A stretch of DNA of 64,000 nt from CAZHYV01 sp964537055 (GCA_964537055.1 CAZHYV010000007.1:1-64000), one strand, 5' to 3'. Counted from the stretch's first letter, positions 1-9,900 are shown. The notes: a model not told the origin generated them from the letters alone. Made by a program: numbers and translations.

Positions 1-863
1 CAACCACCCACTTTCAAATCTTACGAAAACTGTCCAGTTCTAGGGGCGCACTCCAGGCAGAGGCAGAAAGTTTCTTTAAGAAAGAAATGGATCGTTTTGG
101 AGATGATAAACCAGGCATTCTCTTCGGTTATGGAAAGGCTCTCTTGGAACAAGGCAAGAGCTTAGATGCTGCGAAGATTTTCAATAGAGCGAGTCAAGTA
201 ATTCAAAACTCTGGTTCTAAAGATTTAGAAGTGTTGGTGCAAGAATATCTTCAAAAATCTCTTTCTCTTAATGACCCAATTGGAGAGTCCTCGCAAACAT
301 CAATAATAGCTGCAAGCGACCGATTGGCAAACCTCAACAACATATCCCAGGTTCATGAGGACGTTCATGTCACTATCTCTCACTTCCGACAATTCATTGC
401 ATCTTTTTGCAAATACATAAAGTCGCAGGAGCGGATGTCCTTCTGGACCAGAGATAAAAGCAACAAGAAGTATGCATGGGTTTCCTCTCCTGAGAATTTT
501 GCCAAGACTCTTTTCCGCACGGCAATTAATATGCATTATCGAGAAGCTCTGGAAACAATAGATGAAGTTGCTGCAGGAGCCGGCCGCATAGATCTATATT
601 TAATTTTTCGTAGTGGAATTCGTGCTGTCGTTGAGCTGAAGATGTGTGGGCAAAGCTATAGTCAAAATTATGCTATGGAAGGGCATGAGCAAATAACACA
701 CTATATGGAGCACCGAAAAACACACATCGGATTCCTTATCGTCTTTGATGGACGACTTCGAGATTGTGGAAAAAATATTCCTAAAATAACAGTTTTAGGA
801 AATCAGACAATCTATAACTATTGCGTGGATGTTAGACACACCTATAAGAATGATAAAATTTAA
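1..863 (+). CDS. TPR-like / PD-(D/E)XK nuclease-like protein, 5' end cut by window edge
   Basis: The frame is open to base 1, so the N-terminus lies outside the window; the ATG at 87 is internal. The N-terminal part holds one TPR-like helix pair (GYGKALLEQGKSLDAAKIF). The C-terminal part has the layout of a PD-(D/E)XK nuclease core: an Asp in GRIDLYL followed about 14 residues later by VELKM, the E-x-K half of the site. The same arrangement (GRYDVLL, then IELKA) closes the AAA-like protein at 29924, so this may be a relative of that family or a separate TPR-nuclease fusion. The gene ends with TAA 33 bp before lipA. No substrate can be named. The nuclease-like fold is inferred from motif spacing only. 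Confidence 0.55.
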   Translation, partial: TTHFQILRKLSSSRGALQAEAESFFKKEMDRFGDDKPGILFGYGKALLEQGKSLDAAKIFNRASQVIQNSGSKDLEVLVQEYLQKSLSLNDPIGESSQTSIIAASDRLANLNNISQVHEDVHVTISHFRQFIASFCKYIKSQERMSFWTRDKSNKKYAWVSSPENFAKTLFRTAINMHYREALETIDEVAAGAGRIDLYLIFRSGIRAVVELKMCGQSYSQNYAMEGHEQITHYMEHRKTHIGFLIVFDGRLRDCGKNIPKITVLGNQTIYNYCVDVRHTYKNDKI

Positions 864-896
864 ACCCCCAGCATAGGGTTTCTCTTTTTCCCGAAA

Positions 897-1883
897 ATGC
901 GCTATAACCCCTTCATGGACTCCGCTGCGCATCCAGCTCCCAAAAAACATCGTCTGCGTCTTCCGATGCTAGCGCAACAAGCGCAGGCAGTGACCGAACC
1001 CCGCCCTCGTCATCCTGAGTGGATTAAAGCAAAGATGCCTACGGGGAAGGTATTTCAAGAGGTCAAGGAGCTGGTCCATTCGCTAAACCTGCATACGGTC
1101 TGTGAATCGGCCACGTGCCCCAATATTGGCGAATGCTGGAACGAACGGGCTCTTACCATCATGATCCTGGGAAACATCTGCACCAGGTCCTGTCAATTTT
1201 GCGACGTTCCGATGGGCCGTCCTCTACCTCCCGATCCAGATGAGCCTCGGCGGGTAGCGGTGGCGTTATCCCAGCTGGGCTTAAACCATACGGTCATTAC
1301 CTGTGTGGACCGGGACGATCTGAAAGATGGGGGCGCTGCCCATTGGGCGGAAACCATCACCCAGGTCAAGGCGCAATGCAAAGACATGACGCTTGAAGTA
1401 TTAACGGGAGACTTTAAAGGAAACCTCAAGGATGTTGATACGGTCCTTGCCGCAAAGCCAGATGTGTTTGCTCATAATCTTGAGACGGTTCCTCGATTGT
1501 CTAGGCAAGTTCGGATCCAGGCAAGCTACCCAAGAAGCTACGCCGTTTTGGCTCATGCGCGCAAGCAAGGGGCTGTTGTAAAAACGGGCCTGATGCTTGG
1601 GCTTGGGGAAGAACTCACTGAGGTTAGCGAAGTGCTAAAGGAACTTGCCGACTTCGAATGCGATATTGTAACGCTGGGACAGTACTTACGCCCCTCGAAG
1701 GGACACATGGCCATGTCGAGGTACGTGCACCCCGACGAATTCGCTAAGCTAAAAGAACAAGCCCTTGCCCTAGGGATTCCCCACGTCGAAGCAGGCCCCA
1801 TGGTACGAAGCAGCTACCATGCCTACGGGCAGTCAGAGATCATTCAACGGCTTCGTCTCAAGCGAGGTAGCATAGCCCCGTAA
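897..1883 (+). CDS. lipA: Lipoyl synthase
   Basis: Radical-SAM enzyme that inserts two sulfurs into octanoyl groups on lipoyl domains of 2-oxoacid dehydrogenases and GcvH. All diagnostic residues are present: the auxiliary-cluster cysteines C69, C74 and C80 (CESATCPNIGEC), the radical-SAM triad C95-x3-C99-x2-C102 (CTRSCQFC) and the C-terminal RSSYHA motif at 304-309 that supplies the serine ligand. The length of 328 aa is normal for the family. Two starts are possible: ATG 897, or ATG 915 (MDSAAHP). A -10-like TATAAC at 903-908 lies just before the second, which would give a leaderless message; neither start has a clear Shine-Dalgarno site. No lipB is in the window. The function is secure, the start is not. 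Confidence 0.96.
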   Translation: MRYNPFMDSAAHPAPKKHRLRLPMLAQQAQAVTEPRPRHPEWIKAKMPTGKVFQEVKELVHSLNLHTVCESATCPNIGECWNERALTIMILGNICTRSCQFCDVPMGRPLPPDPDEPRRVAVALSQLGLNHTVITCVDRDDLKDGGAAHWAETITQVKAQCKDMTLEVLTGDFKGNLKDVDTVLAAKPDVFAHNLETVPRLSRQVRIQASYPRSYAVLAHARKQGAVVKTGLMLGLGEELTEVSEVLKELADFECDIVTLGQYLRPSKGHMAMSRYVHPDEFAKLKEQALALGIPHVEAGPMVRSSYHAYGQSEIIQRLRLKRGSIAP

Positions 1884-1916
1884 GGCAATGTTTTGGCTGG
1901 GCGCTTGGCTATCCAG

Positions 1917-2708
1917 TTAAAAGTACCAAACCACCCCCATGTTCATTTGCCCGCCCAATCGGGCCTTCCCATACATGGTTCCCACATATCTTTCTTTATC
2001 AATAATTCCTTCGAAAAGAAATTGTGCCTCTGCATGAAGACTAATATGGGAGTTGATCCAAAATTCAGCCCCGGCCCCTAGGAAAGCTCCCAGCGAAAAT
2101 AAGTGATAGGAAACCTCTGAACGGTTGTTTTCTGAACCTACCTGTATTCTAACATCGGGGAAAAGTGCAGAGAATTGAGGGCCTCCACTAAGATACGGCA
2201 TAATAAAGAGCGGCTTTGCAATCTCCTTAGGTAACGCCCGTAGATAAACTCGTACGCCTGCGGTGAGGTTAAACTCTTGGCGGAGGTCCCCATCAATTGA
2301 GCGAACACCTGAAATCAGATATCCAAGCCCCAGTCCTACGGTAACTCTTGGGTGGACTCGAAAGAAAACGTTTCCTTGAAATCCCCCTTGATAATATCCT
2401 CTTTCGCCGAAGATCGAACCTAGGTTTAGGTGTACGTACCCTACCCCTCTTACAGGGATCAGTGTAATGCCCGCTCCTACTTGAAAATGGAATAAGTTTT
2501 CAGCGTTTTTTGTTTTTGTATCGTTAGAAGACTTAGGTTCCCCTGGCTTAGAGGAATCCTCTTCACGAATTAAAGTCTCTTTCGTAAGGGATTCTTTGGA
2601 TTTTTGGGCCTCTTGGGTCTCTCTTTTTAGGGGGGTAGTCTTTGCCTCAGCAAAGACGGGCAAAATGAACCAAGAAATTACCAAACATTTGCTAAAAAAT
2701 TTTATCAT
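1917..2708 (-). CDS. Outer-membrane beta-barrel protein, paralogue of the 50.8-kb gene
   Basis: Predicted secreted outer-membrane protein of 263 aa. It has a Sec signal peptide (about residues 1-22, ending FAEA-K), a charged low-complexity linker rich in K, E and S to about residue 70, then alternating beta strands and a terminal aromatic residue (VVWYF), the usual C-terminal signal for BAM-dependent barrels. The protein at 50778-51521 shares the plan and several segments (FFRVH, VMPY or IMPY, LGAFLGAGAEF against LGAYVGAGAEF), so the two are paralogues. The start has an AGGA ribosome site 5 nt upstream. It is transcribed away from the 2887 gene, with a repeat pair in the shared upstream region. 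The porin-like or OmpA-like role is not known. Confidence 0.75.
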   Translation of the reverse strand: MIKFFSKCLVISWFILPVFAEAKTTPLKRETQEAQKSKESLTKETLIREEDSSKPGEPKSSNDTKTKNAENLFHFQVGAGITLIPVRGVGYVHLNLGSIFGERGYYQGGFQGNVFFRVHPRVTVGLGLGYLISGVRSIDGDLRQEFNLTAGVRVYLRALPKEIAKPLFIMPYLSGGPQFSALFPDVRIQVGSENNRSEVSYHLFSLGAFLGAGAEFWINSHISLHAEAQFLFEGIIDKERYVGTMYGKARLGGQMNMGVVWYF

Positions 2709-2751
2709 CTTTTATCCTCACTCATATGTAATCGTTAAATTCGAATTATTC

Positions 2752-2780
2752 TTACCAGAATTCCGGATTTTTTTACCAGA
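2752..2780. promoter_or_regulatory. Two TTACCAGA repeats, 21 bp apart, in a divergent intergenic region
   Basis: TTACCAGA occurs at 2752-2759 and again at 2773-2780. The 21-bp spacing places both copies on the same face of the helix. They lie between the divergent genes at 1917-2708 and 2887-3522, where an operator would be expected. No regulator can be assigned. A TTGACA at 2825-2830 could be a -35 box for the rightward gene, but no good -10 follows at the right distance. Confidence 0.35.
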
Positions 2781-2886
2781 GTTTCTAATTTTTCGTAAGT
2801 TCCCTTTTCGATTTCTTTAAATTCTTGACATCTTGTTTTATTTCTTCCAGCGTTACTTTAATTAACGCATAAGCGAGGTGACACAC

Positions 2887-3522
2887 ATGAAAGTAAGAGT
2901 TTTGATTGGGGCTTTTCTGAGCGCCATCATCGTGATGGGCGTAGGAACCGCCTTTTGGATGGTTCCCCTCCCAAAAATAAATCAATCCTTGGGAGCTAGT
3001 ATGATTCAAGCAGTGCCAAACGAGGATGTGGTGCTTACAACCCTACAGCAGCAGCTGCCTGAGGATGGCGCCTATGTGCTTCCCTTCATGCCAGTAGATA
3101 AGAACGACCCTGCTTATAAGAAAAAAGAAGAAGCAGGTCCGCTCGTTCATATCTTCTTTCACAAAGCAGGTCTCCCCTTTGGAGAGCCCGTACAAATGGC
3201 CGTCGGGTTTGTACACTATTTTCTCAGCGCACTTATTTTGGGATGCCTTCTGGGGGTCGCTCGAATCTCAAGCTATGGCAGACGTCTCCTTGTGATGATT
3301 CTTGCAGGGATTTTTGCCTCTTTCTCCGTGGAGCTATTAAACCCACTATGGTGGCATCACCCCTGGAAGTTTCATTTGCTTACGGCCCTCCACCAAGTGG
3401 TTGGCTGGCTCTTTGCAGGGTTTATTTTTGCTGCCTTGACCAAACCTGCCCAGCGACCCAAAGCCGAAGCTGTGGCTGAGGTCGCTTCAGGATCCACTTC
3501 TCCGATCACAGCTTCTCTGTAA
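2887..3522 (+). CDS. Conserved-type membrane protein of unknown function
   Basis: About 211 aa. It has an N-terminal hydrophobic segment (residues 3-26), a roughly 75-residue loop (probably extracytoplasmic) with YVLPFMP and GPLVHIFFH, then three hydrophobic helices around WWHHPWKFHLLTALHQVVGW, and a polar tail. A GTG lies 9 nt upstream at 2878, but the stretch GAGGTGA is itself a good Shine-Dalgarno site for the ATG at 2887, so that start is chosen. I do not recognise the family. The His/Trp-rich pair of helices could bind a cofactor or metal, which is speculation. The neighbours, a barrel and a nucleotidase, suggest an envelope location only. Confidence 0.7.
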   Translation: MKVRVLIGAFLSAIIVMGVGTAFWMVPLPKINQSLGASMIQAVPNEDVVLTTLQQQLPEDGAYVLPFMPVDKNDPAYKKKEEAGPLVHIFFHKAGLPFGEPVQMAVGFVHYFLSALILGCLLGVARISSYGRRLLVMILAGIFASFSVELLNPLWWHHPWKFHLLTALHQVVGWLFAGFIFAALTKPAQRPKAEAVAEVASGSTSPITASL

Positions 3523-3567
3523 CCCTGTTCCAGCCTTCCTAACCGAGGCCCCCTTGCCCAAGAATTC

Positions 3568-3590
3568 TCTAAAAGACGACCCCTTTTAGA
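3568..3590. repeat. Perfect 8-bp inverted repeat between genes
   Basis: TCTAAAAG at 3568-3575 and CTTTTAGA at 3583-3590 form an 8-bp stem with a 7-nt loop, between the membrane-protein gene (stop at 3522) and the nucleotidase gene (start at 3654). No T tract follows on either strand, so it is not a typical intrinsic terminator. An operator or an mRNA hairpin is equally possible. Confidence 0.35.
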
Positions 3591-3653
3591 AAATCCCACA
3601 CCTACACACCTTTCCTCTTTACCTTCCTCCCTACGTGAAGTAAGGTACGCTAT

Positions 3654-5642
3654 ATGCGTTTCTGCCCCGTCCGCTCCTTTCGATTTACAAGGTTTGCCAT
3701 TCTCTCTTGTTTCACTTTGATTACTGTTCTTAAGGCTCCTGCAAGTTCCACAAAGGTGCTTCCTAAGCATGGAATCCCCGCTTCTTCTAAAGCACCTTCT
3801 CTTAACGAGGCGCCTCCTAAAGAAACGGATTCTGAAACCATTGTGATTCTAGGAACCAACGACTTGCACGGCGCAATTTTTCCTTTGGTTGATCGCTCTC
3901 GTGCTTCCTTAGATGAACCCTCTGTTCCTTACAAACGGGCAGGAATGGCCACGCTTGGGGGATATGTACAAACCTTACGAAAGGAGTTCGGGGATCGTTT
4001 CCTTTGGCTTGATGCAGGGGATGAATTTCAAGGTACCTATGAATCCAACATCGAACAAGGCGCAACCCTGGTAAAGATTCTCAACCAGCTTGGGCTTGGG
4101 GCGGCAGCCTTAGGGAACCACGAGTTTGACTTTGGTCAAGAGGCCCTTGCTTTGCGGATGAAAGAAGCAAGATATCCTTATCTTTCCGCCAATACGGCCT
4201 TGAAGGGGAAAAACCCAAAATCGAAGGAAACGTCCCCTCTTTTCCCCTACTTGCTTAAGCACACGTTGCTACGCTCGGGTTCTCTACAGGTTGGAGTCCT
4301 TGGACTTACGACGGTAGAAACCCCAACCACCACCAATCCTGATGCTGTCAAGGATCTCATCTTCCAGGAACTCAAACAGGTCACCGAAGAACAGGCTGCT
4401 CAGCTACGGACCAAAGGAGCTCACCTGGTCGTTTTGGTTGCTCATGTAGGCCTAAGCTGCTCCACCCCAAAGCAGGCCAAGGGACTTAAGCTACGCGCCC
4501 CTGAGGACCTGCAGGGGAATTGTAACGAGGAGGGTGAGATGGTGAAGCTCCTGGCTGGGCTGAAGCCTGGGACCTTGGATGCGGTGGTCTCTGGACATAC
4601 CCATCAGGTTGTTCACCACTTTCTTTCTCAAGGAGGACAGCCGATTCCCGTCATTCAAGGGGGGCATGAGGGGCAGTACATCAATATCATCTATCTGACG
4701 TACGATCGGCTGCAAAAAAGACCCATCCCTGAATTAAGCCGCATCGAAGGTCCCATTCCCGTGTGTGAAAAAGTCTTCGAGAAGACGCAGGACTGTAACG
4801 GAGCCACAGCCCCACCAAAAGGAGGACGAGGGCCTCTTTCGCCGGTCTACTTTCATGGACAGACCTTAACCCCCTCTCCAGAGATTTTGGCGATGCTGGC
4901 TCCTTTGGAAAAGCGACTAGCCCCCACGCTCAACCAAGTACTAGGCACGGCAGCCAGAACGATTGAGAAAGACAGAGGGGTAGAGTCTCCCTTGGGCAAC
5001 TTAGTTACTGATGCCATGCGCAAGGCCGGACATGCAGACGTAGCCCTAACGAATCCAGGAGGGCTCAGAGCCCCTCTTTACGAAGGGCCTATCACCTTTG
5101 GGCAGGTCTACCGAGCCCTGCCCTTTGACAACAAACTCTGTGTAGTAAAGATATTGGGAGCCAAGCTTACTGAGATCATACGTGCTTCCCAGCAGCAGGG
5201 GCGCCGTCCCTTTGCTATCTCAGGGGCTTTGATCAAGATGGATAGATCCAAGGAAGCCAAGAAGGGCTCTTCTGCTGAGGTTAAACTCCCTGAATCTACT
5301 GAGGACGAGGAAGAGACTCCGCCTATTGCCTCGTTTGAGGTTTCTCTAGAATCGGGTGCCCCTATTGACCCCGCTTTAAGCTACCGGCTGGCCGTGGCAG
5401 ATTTTATTGTGAAAGGCGGATCTTCTATCGGTGGTCTGGTGAAACAGGTTTCTCCTTCACAAGTTGAATGTAACCCAAGCCTCACGATTCGTGATCTGGT
5501 CATTCAGCACATTCAGGCAGAAAGCAAACGGCTGGGATCGTTAAATTCACAAGAGCATCCTTTGGTTGATTTTAAGAAAAGAAGAATCCAGATTATCAAG
5601 ACCCAAAGTAATTCGTTGCTTCCTGTAAAACCTTTGCGCTAA
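3654..5642 (+). CDS. Bifunctional UDP-sugar hydrolase / 5'-nucleotidase family (UshA-like)
   Basis: Periplasmic metallophosphoesterase that would hydrolyse nucleotides, UDP-sugars or similar phosphoesters with two divalent metals. The N-terminal calcineurin-like domain (about 60-390) shows the metal motifs in order: D70-x-H72 (TNDLHG), GD at 122-123, GNHE at 154-157, then an AHVG histidine and GHTH. The C-terminal substrate domain (from about 415) contains the typical SPLGNLVTDAM, NPGGLR and FDN motifs. An N-terminal hydrophobic stretch (residues 14-30) is a signal peptide. The 662 aa are slightly longer than usual because of an acidic linker at about 535-560 (ESTEDEEETPP). The exact substrate cannot be read from the sequence. 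Confidence 0.9.
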   Translation: MRFCPVRSFRFTRFAILSCFTLITVLKAPASSTKVLPKHGIPASSKAPSLNEAPPKETDSETIVILGTNDLHGAIFPLVDRSRASLDEPSVPYKRAGMATLGGYVQTLRKEFGDRFLWLDAGDEFQGTYESNIEQGATLVKILNQLGLGAAALGNHEFDFGQEALALRMKEARYPYLSANTALKGKNPKSKETSPLFPYLLKHTLLRSGSLQVGVLGLTTVETPTTTNPDAVKDLIFQELKQVTEEQAAQLRTKGAHLVVLVAHVGLSCSTPKQAKGLKLRAPEDLQGNCNEEGEMVKLLAGLKPGTLDAVVSGHTHQVVHHFLSQGGQPIPVIQGGHEGQYINIIYLTYDRLQKRPIPELSRIEGPIPVCEKVFEKTQDCNGATAPPKGGRGPLSPVYFHGQTLTPSPEILAMLAPLEKRLAPTLNQVLGTAARTIEKDRGVESPLGNLVTDAMRKAGHADVALTNPGGLRAPLYEGPITFGQVYRALPFDNKLCVVKILGAKLTEIIRASQQQGRRPFAISGALIKMDRSKEAKKGSSAEVKLPESTEDEEETPPIASFEVSLESGAPIDPALSYRLAVADFIVKGGSSIGGLVKQVSPSQVECNPSLTIRDLVIQHIQAESKRLGSLNSQEHPLVDFKKRRIQIIKTQSNSLLPVKPLR

Positions 5643-5706
5643 AGAGATCGGCACCCTCTCCTTATTCTCATCTCGTAGATGAGTTAGAGCCCTATTTTGT
5701 CTTGAT

Positions 5707-5734
5707 TTGAAGAGCACCTTAAGGTACGTAGCAT
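5707..5734 (+). promoter_or_regulatory. Probable promoter with -10 four bases before the start codon
   Basis: TTGAAG (5707-5712) and TAGCAT (5729-5734) are 16 bp apart, with the ATG at 5739. Each hexamer matches the sigma-70 consensus at four positions. Initiation at the usual distance would fall at or inside the first codons, suggesting a leaderless transcript. No Shine-Dalgarno site precedes the ATG. Confidence 0.35.
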
Positions 5735-5738
5735 AATC

Positions 5739-6395
5739 ATGCGTCCTTATAGAAAGAGCAGTTTTTTTCCCCTCTTAGCCATCCTCTTTTTTTGGGTAAA
5801 CTGCGGCCCGGAAAAAGTTTGTGGACCAAACTGCCCAAAAAGTACTTATAAATCTGAAAAGATTTGCGATACTTCGTGTAGTGGAGACTGTAGCCAGGGA
5901 AAAACAAATGCTTCTATCTGCTCTCACCTTCCCCTGACAAGAGCAACCTTTCATACCTGCGATAGTGATTGTCCCAAGGGATACGTTGTTCATGATTTTA
6001 TCTGTGACGAGAAATGTGGGCCTTGTGAGGGCAAAACCAATGCCCTTGAGTGCGAAGACGCACCCAGTGGGCAAGGAAGCCTTCCGCCCGTAGATCAATG
6101 GAAATTGACAAGGTGCCAAAATGGTCCTCCCTCTTGTCCTTCGAATTACCATCTCTCAAGTTTTTTCTGCGACTTTGCTGCTAGCTCTCCTTGTGGATTC
6201 TGTATTGTTGGCCAAAGCACGAACGCATACACCTGTGAACTGAACTCACCCCCTTCTTTTTCAGTATGCAAAGAAGGAAAAACATGTCCGTCCGGCTACC
6301 ACCAGACAGAGGACCTTTGTCTCAAAGCGTGTGACCCCCTTATCCAGTGTGTCAATCCACTTATCTCTAGTGCCTTCAAATGTGTAAAGGATTAA
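5739..6395 (+). CDS. Secreted cysteine-rich protein with four six-cysteine repeats
   Basis: 218 aa with a hydrophobic signal segment (residues 8-21) ending WVNC; Cys22 could be lipidated, although Asn before it is unusual for a lipobox. The mature part has 24 further cysteines, which fall into exactly four blocks of six. In each block the second and third cysteines are separated by ten residues that begin with Pro (PKSTYKSEKI, PKGYVVHDFI, PSNYHLSSFF, PSGYHQTEDL). Blocks 1 and 2 share GKTNA before the last cysteine, and block 3 has QSTNAY there. Three disulfides per block are likely. It resembles small disulfide-rich surface modules, but I cannot name the family. It is translated on its own, possibly from a leaderless message. 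Confidence 0.75.
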   Translation: MRPYRKSSFFPLLAILFFWVNCGPEKVCGPNCPKSTYKSEKICDTSCSGDCSQGKTNASICSHLPLTRATFHTCDSDCPKGYVVHDFICDEKCGPCEGKTNALECEDAPSGQGSLPPVDQWKLTRCQNGPPSCPSNYHLSSFFCDFAASSPCGFCIVGQSTNAYTCELNSPPSFSVCKEGKTCPSGYHQTEDLCLKACDPLIQCVNPLISSAFKCVKD

Positions 6396-6437
6396 AGGTT
6401 GCGAGTTTTAATCAAAGGCGCTCGGTGTTTGAGTTAT

Positions 6438-6905
6438 TCATGACGACGGCAAGGCGGGAACATCCCCTAGGGTTTGTAAGGCACGCTCTGCCATGTCCAA
6501 CTTGACCTGCATGACGAAGGTACGAACAGCATCCCAATCTTGTCGGGCACACCGGAGTATAATTTTTCCATGGGAAGCGCCTGGAACCGAAGCAAGAACT
6601 TCCAAATCATCGGCTGCGATCTCGATTCGAGGAAAGAACCACCCCCGTACTTCAACCCCTGAAAGGCGATGTAGCGGAAGTTCGATCAAGGTCAGGGGGA
6701 AGGGCTCCGACCGGGCCCAATCAAACACGCTCGAAAGTACCATTTTTTTCGTACCTGCCAATTGAAGAAGCCTCTCCTCTTGAAGACGAATCAAACCATG
6801 AAGACGATAGATGGCTTTGGTTACGAAAAATATTGTTTCCTTCAGTAAGACACGGCTCTTGAGCGTAAATGGGATCGAAGGGGTAGCTAGGGTCATAAAG
6901 TTCAT
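6438..6905 (-). CDS. Hypothetical protein downstream of tamB1
   Basis: 155 aa from the ATG at 6905, which has AGGA six bases upstream; an in-frame ATG six codons earlier lacks such a site. There is no signal peptide or membrane helix. The sequence is mixed helix and strand (AIYRLHGLIRLQEERLLQL; LHRLSGVEVRGWFFPRIEI; KIILRCARQDWDAVRTFVMQV). It follows tamB1 by 54 nt on the same strand and is probably co-transcribed with it. I do not recognise it; the context suggests a soluble accessory of the Tam system or an unrelated passenger. Confidence 0.6.
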   Translation of the reverse strand: MNFMTLATPSIPFTLKSRVLLKETIFFVTKAIYRLHGLIRLQEERLLQLAGTKKMVLSSVFDWARSEPFPLTLIELPLHRLSGVEVRGWFFPRIEIAADDLEVLASVPGASHGKIILRCARQDWDAVRTFVMQVKLDMAERALQTLGDVPALPSS

Positions 6906-6959
6906 CTTTGTCCTTTCGTACAATGTTTCGCCCCAGTGAGCAATGCAAAAGAAGGAGCC

Positions 6960-9900
6960 CTAGAACCGGAACCTGAGTGCAAAGCCTAACGACCCTACTC
7001 CCTCATCCCCAATCCTTGTATCTAACTCTAAATTTCGTAAGAACTTGAATCGCTCTTCAAACTCGACATTCCGCAGAAACTGCCACTCGAGTCTGGCTTC
7101 GTTCCGATTCTGCTTCCGTCCTGCAAAGGTGATATTTCCAAACTGATGGACCACCCCTAGGTATAGATTTTCGCCAATGTATCTGCCCGCCTCCACCCTA
7201 GTATTGGAAAGACCTCCCGCCCCAGCTCCCCCGGTTTCGATTTTGAGGACGTCAATAGGTAAGATTTGGGAAATTTGATCCTTCAGCTGGCTTACGATAA
7301 GCCCTGACAGAAGCCCAAGAGCACGGCTGCCAGCCCCAGGGTTCTTCGCACTGTCATCTTTCGGATCTCCTGTGAGGAGAATCGCAATAATTTGGGTCTG
7401 ATCGTAGGTAGCAGGATCCGATTGGAGAAGGATCCGAGGCTGTTTGGCGGTTCCGCTGACTCCCAGAATTAAATTCACCCCGTTGGCAAGCTGCCGAGAT
7501 ATCCTTACATCCAACGTCGGGTTGGGTGGGAAAGATCCATCTAAATTTACCTGCGCCTGCTGGATCTGGTAGCGTTTTTCTAAAATCTCAACGTGTCCCC
7601 CGCTGACCCGTACAAAGCCACGCAGATCAGGTTCTGCTGAGGTAGGAATATCCATCGTTAGACGTCCTTCCAAGGTAAGATCTACTTCTGGGCCGCGGAC
7701 TAAAAAGGGCCCTGTCATGCCCACTTTCCCCCCAATGTTTTCAGGCACAAAAGCAGGAACGCTCGATGCTGAGGGGTCGGCCTGCTCCCGCTGCGCTTGT
7801 TCTTGCTCTTCTTGCTTCTCCTGTTCTTTCTTTAATCCTTCCGCATCCACATAGCGTACTTCTTCAGACTCTTCTAACGATTGAACACTCTTGATCGAAG
7901 ACAGTTTCGGTACATCCACCCTACCTTTGGGAATTGATACCTCTATATGTAGCTTTTGGGCGTCTGATCGAGCCTGGATATTGATTGTACTGGTCACCCA
8001 TGCCCCAAAGCTACCCCCACTTACCGGAAATCGATTCGTATCAATATCTATCTTCATTTGTTCTAAAGCTAGCTGCTTCAGTTTTACGCGACCCGAAGCC
8101 TTGACAGACCCCTTTTCGGCAGAAACCGAAAGCTGCTTTAGTTCAATGTCGCCTTGTGGATGGAACAGCACCTCCATGCCAATATTTTCATAGAGCCGTG
8201 GATCCGTGGTAATCCCAAAGGCCCCGCGCTGCAATCGGAAGTATCCTTCCAGAGGCACTTGGGTTTTTGACAGCCCCCTTAACTTTACATCTGCGTTGAT
8301 TTCTCCACGAAGCGCCCGAAGCCCCGGTCCTTTTGAGGCATCCTTGGGAAAATAGTTTAGGGTATATTGCTTTGCCAAAAGCTCAAGCGTGGTCTTGCTC
8401 AATTGGAAAGGGAGGGGAATCAGGCTATGCAATTTAAAGAACCGTCCCTGTGCCTGCAAGGCCTCTACCTGAACCTCAGCTTTCTCGTTGCTGTTGTAAG
8501 AGGCCTTGATTTCAACGTCTCCAAAGTTTGACTCCTCCATCTTGAGCTGCTTTCCACGCAGAAGAAGCTTCGCCTGAAGGTGAGGAAACGTTCCCCGGAG
8601 TGAGGCCATTGCTTCGACTTGGCCTTGGGCAGGAAGGATTGAACTTAAAGGATAGGATAGGATCGTGAGATCACCCTCGAGAGGGATCTCTTTTACTCGT
8701 TTGGCCGGGTTTTTGATGAGAGAGAGCAAAGAAAATCGGGCCCCTAGCTTTGTGAAAAGAAAGGGAATCCGATTGATCTCCGTACCCAGTTGGAGGGACA
8801 GCTGTCCCTCTTTGTACAAAAGTCTCCCATCCATATCTATGGCCGCTTTCGGGAAACGATTGAGGACAAGATGCTTGCCTGTAAGTTCTATCTGAACATG
8901 AGGATCCTTTACCGTTCCCTGAAACGAGAACGAGGTTGAGAAACTCCCCAAGCGAAGGGGAGATGCCTTCCCCAGCGAACCCTGGTATGAAGTTTTGCTT
9001 CTCGGGAACGCCTTTGCCTGCACAGATTCCTTTTTCTGCACAGGGGGAGGCATTTGGGCCAAAGCGAGCCACGCAGGAAGCTCCATATCATGGAGGGTAA
9101 GGCTTGCCTGGATGGGGATTTCACCCCACGCAGCCTTTAGATGGGGGATGCTTTTTTCTCCTGCCCAGGGAAGAGGAAGGGTAAGATCGATATTGAGGGT
9201 ACCCAAAGGTTTCTTTTTTTCGTCTTCAAAGGAAGCATGAGTCGTCCATGTCGCCTTTTGATGATGATAAAGAAGCAAGCTGTTGACGTTGCGTCCATAA
9301 AATTGATCCAGTTGTACCCAGGGAAGTTTAACCTCCAGCGAAACAACGGGGTCCTCTTTGGTTCCCGAAAAAGACCCGTTCACCAAGACCTCCCCACGGA
9401 GTTTCTGAAACTGAGGAGGGAGGAATTGCTGCCAAAGGTGAAGTTGGGTTCGGGCCTGCACGTTAGCATGCATCTCTCCCTTCTCTTTGAGAGAAACAGA
9501 AAAATCAATGTTGGCAAAAGAACAGGACTGGGAGCTCTTGGTGGGGCAGACCGGCAGGCCCAGCAACTGTTGCGACATTGGTCCTGTTTGAAACTGAAGC
9601 ACCGGCCCTTCTTGAAGAGGCTCAGGCATGGTTGCCTGGCGCAAAGGTCCTGCCTCTAGGATAGGCTTCGTGAGCTCAGGGAATACCTCTAGAGAAAGAC
9701 CCCCGGATGCCTTGTGTTGATTAAGCGATGCGTTGAGCTTATATTTGGTTTTGGGTATCGTCCGAAACCTGGCCGAAACCCCACTTAGCTCAATCTGGCC
9801 AACCGGATGCATTGGTGTCCCCTCAACGTGGGCCTCTGCAAAAAGCCGGGTGCGCGGAACTTTTGCTTCACCCAAGAAAAGAAAGGACAGTGGCTGAATG

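Noticed and set aside
9141..9659. Open frame antisense to tamB1
   Set aside because: Shadow of the tamB coding strand; no protein-like motifs.
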